Assembly: GCA_023259235.1 (NCBI GenBank)
Contig: JAHFQQ010000214.1
Span: 1 to 5,937, forward strand
From: Polaromonas sp.
GTDB taxonomy: Bacteria; Pseudomonadota; Gammaproteobacteria; Burkholderiales; Burkholderiaceae_C
Length of the DNA: 5,937 nt
Reading direction: 5' to 3'
Every line of letters starts with the position of its first letter. Position 1 is the first letter of the stretch. Below, piece after piece: positions 5,117-5,937 of this stretch. The translations under genes were made by a program, and so were the position numbers. The notes beneath the pieces were generated by a model, which saw only the letters and a program-made list of their open reading frames with translations, was not told the DNA's origin and searched no databases.

Positions 5117-5725
5117 TCAGATGCCAGTTTTTGGGTGGCTGTTATGCCCTTGCATGTATGCCCGAATCGAGCCACGGGGGTCTTGATAGATGCCTGCAGC
5201 TTCAAAAACACACCGGCAAAGCGCTGCAAATTTACTGTGCTCAGATTTAGATACTCTGATGCCTGCCTTATCAGCCGCGGCGGCGATGCCGCTCACCAGC
5301 AGCGCATGAGAAACGCCTCCCCTGCCTTGCTTCGGTAGCTGCGCGATGTGGGTTTGAAGCACGCAAGAAAACTTCGCCAGATCGAGCGCCAGTTGCTCCG
5401 TTTTGTCCGGGTCGCCTAACGCTTGATTCCCGATTAATTGAAGCTCCGCCCTTGCGCTCAATGGTGCTTGCGTGAGTGCGGTCGATAGCGCTGCAGTCAA
5501 CGATTGAATTCTCTCAAGAACCGCCAATGAGTCGCCGGGTGTTGGCTCGTTTCGGGCGTGCCGCTCAATCTGCCGCGCGGCCTTCGTGAGCCCCTGCAAA
5601 TTTTCGATTGCTTCATTGTCAAGCCACACACGCAAAGTGTTGCGTGTGGCCTCGGTGAAGGTGAATGGTTGCGCCCAGCCGCCGGGATTACCACGCAGTT
5701 CCAGCCCCTTGAGTAACTTACTCAC
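5117..5725 (-). CDS. Uncharacterised 202-residue protein coupled to the integrase
   Basis: I do not recognise this family. The product begins SKLLKGLELRGNPGGWAQPF after a GTG start. A long helical middle follows (about residues 36-135, with LTKAARQIERHARN and LDLAKFSCVLQTHIAQL). The C-terminal part carries EHSKFAALCRCVFEAAGIYQ and ends GHNSHPKTGI. There is no signal peptide or membrane helix. The GTG overlaps the integrase stop codon as GTGA and is preceded by AGGTGG 6 nt upstream, so it is probably made from the integrase transcript. Proteins of unknown function directly after an integrase gene are frequent in proteobacterial elements. A role in recombination or control is possible only by position. 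Confidence 0.85.
   Translation of the reverse strand: MSKLLKGLELRGNPGGWAQPFTFTEATRNTLRVWLDNEAIENLQGLTKAARQIERHARNEPTPGDSLAVLERIQSLTAALSTALTQAPLSARAELQLIGNQALGDPDKTEQLALDLAKFSCVLQTHIAQLPKQGRGGVSHALLVSGIAAAADKAGIRVSKSEHSKFAALCRCVFEAAGIYQDPRGSIRAYMQGHNSHPKTGI
5627..5648. repeat. 9-bp hairpin within the integrase-linked gene
   Basis: CACACGCAA and TTGCGTGTG form perfect 9-bp arms around the tetraloop AGTG, about 80 nt into the 202-residue gene. A hairpin of this size arises by chance with modest probability in a 6-kb window, so it is recorded without a function. Confidence 0.45.
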
Positions 5726-5937
5726 TTTGCGCCACCTAAAAATGCGGCGGTTGCCCGCTCCATCGCTTCGCGCACCGGGTCAGCATCGGCAATGCGCTGA
5801 TAGACGGCAGCGGCCTGCATGGATTTATGGCCCAGTGCGGACATGTTGATAGCCGTACTTGCGCCCGTTCGGACAAGCCAGGAGCCCATTGTTCGACGCA
5901 GATCATGGATGCGCAGATCAGTTAATCCTGAGCGTCT
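5722..5937 (-). CDS. int: Tyrosine integrase, C-terminal end only
   Basis: Only the last 71 residues of a phage-type tyrosine recombinase are inside the window; the start lies to the right. The enzyme integrates and excises the element by site-specific recombination between attachment sites. Seen catalytic residues are the HxxR box (IHDLRRT, His11 and Arg14 of the visible part), the ALGHKS box (His37) and the nucleophile Tyr46 in AAAVYQRI. The tail DPVREAMERATAAFL is typical of proteobacterial integrases. The first catalytic Arg and the DNA-binding domains are outside the window. All visible catalytic positions are intact, so this end shows no sign of decay. The stop codon overlaps the GTG of the next gene (GTGA). 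The gene is co-directional with the rest of the element. Confidence 0.96.
   Translation of the reverse strand, partial: RRSGLTDLRIHDLRRTMGSWLVRTGASTAINMSALGHKSMQAAAVYQRIADADPVREAMERATAAFLGGAK

Noticed and set aside
5224..5603. Repeated 10-mer CTGCAAATTT at 5224-5233 and 5594-5603
   Set aside because: Two copies of a 10-mer in the same orientation within coding sequence, with no shared flanks, are consistent with chance and not an attachment site pair.

Overview
The window looks like the early-to-packaging part of an integrated phage-like element (a compact prophage or a phage satellite) in a fairly GC-rich Gram-negative host, most likely a Pseudomonadota. The taxon is inferred from base composition and from the general look of the integrase, helicase and terminase, not from a diagnostic host gene. 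Every gene I can support lies on the minus strand, so biological order runs from the right edge to the left. Both edges cut genes: the integrase at the right and the large terminase at the left, so neither attachment site is visible.

Region by region, in transcription order: (1) 5937-5117, the C-terminal catalytic end of a tyrosine integrase, joined by a GTGA overlap to a 202-residue protein of unknown function. (2) 5116-5029, an 88-bp gap, the longest non-coding stretch and the most plausible place for a promoter or operator. (3) 5028-4482, a 64-residue MerR/AlpA/excisionase-type DNA-binding protein, a possible 28-residue micro-protein and a 90-residue small protein, chained by ATGA overlaps. 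(4) 4485-2775, the replication pair: a stand-alone CHC2 zinc-finger primase-like protein and a RepA-like (AAA_25-type) hexameric helicase/ATPase. The 3' end of the helicase gene carries a perfect 18-bp inverted repeat built of 9-bp units, a candidate embedded origin. (5) 2774-2058, three small proteins, the first resembling a TubC N-terminal docking domain. (6) 2047-1430, a 205-residue protein of unknown function. (7) 1429-1382, a short gap with a GC-rich hairpin. (8) 1381-1, small and large terminase subunits, the latter incomplete.

Read together, the integrase and small HTH protein would handle integration, excision and control, the primase-like protein and helicase would replicate the excised DNA, and the terminase would package it. 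Only about 4.3 kb separates integrase from terminase. No CI/Cro-type repressor pair, recombinase, antiterminator or lysis gene is visible, and genes are packed with 4- to 11-nt overlaps. That economy resembles capsid-forming phage-inducible islands (cf-PICIs) at least as well as a full temperate phage. The decisive evidence, namely whether capsid genes but no tail or lysis genes follow the terminase, lies left of the window.
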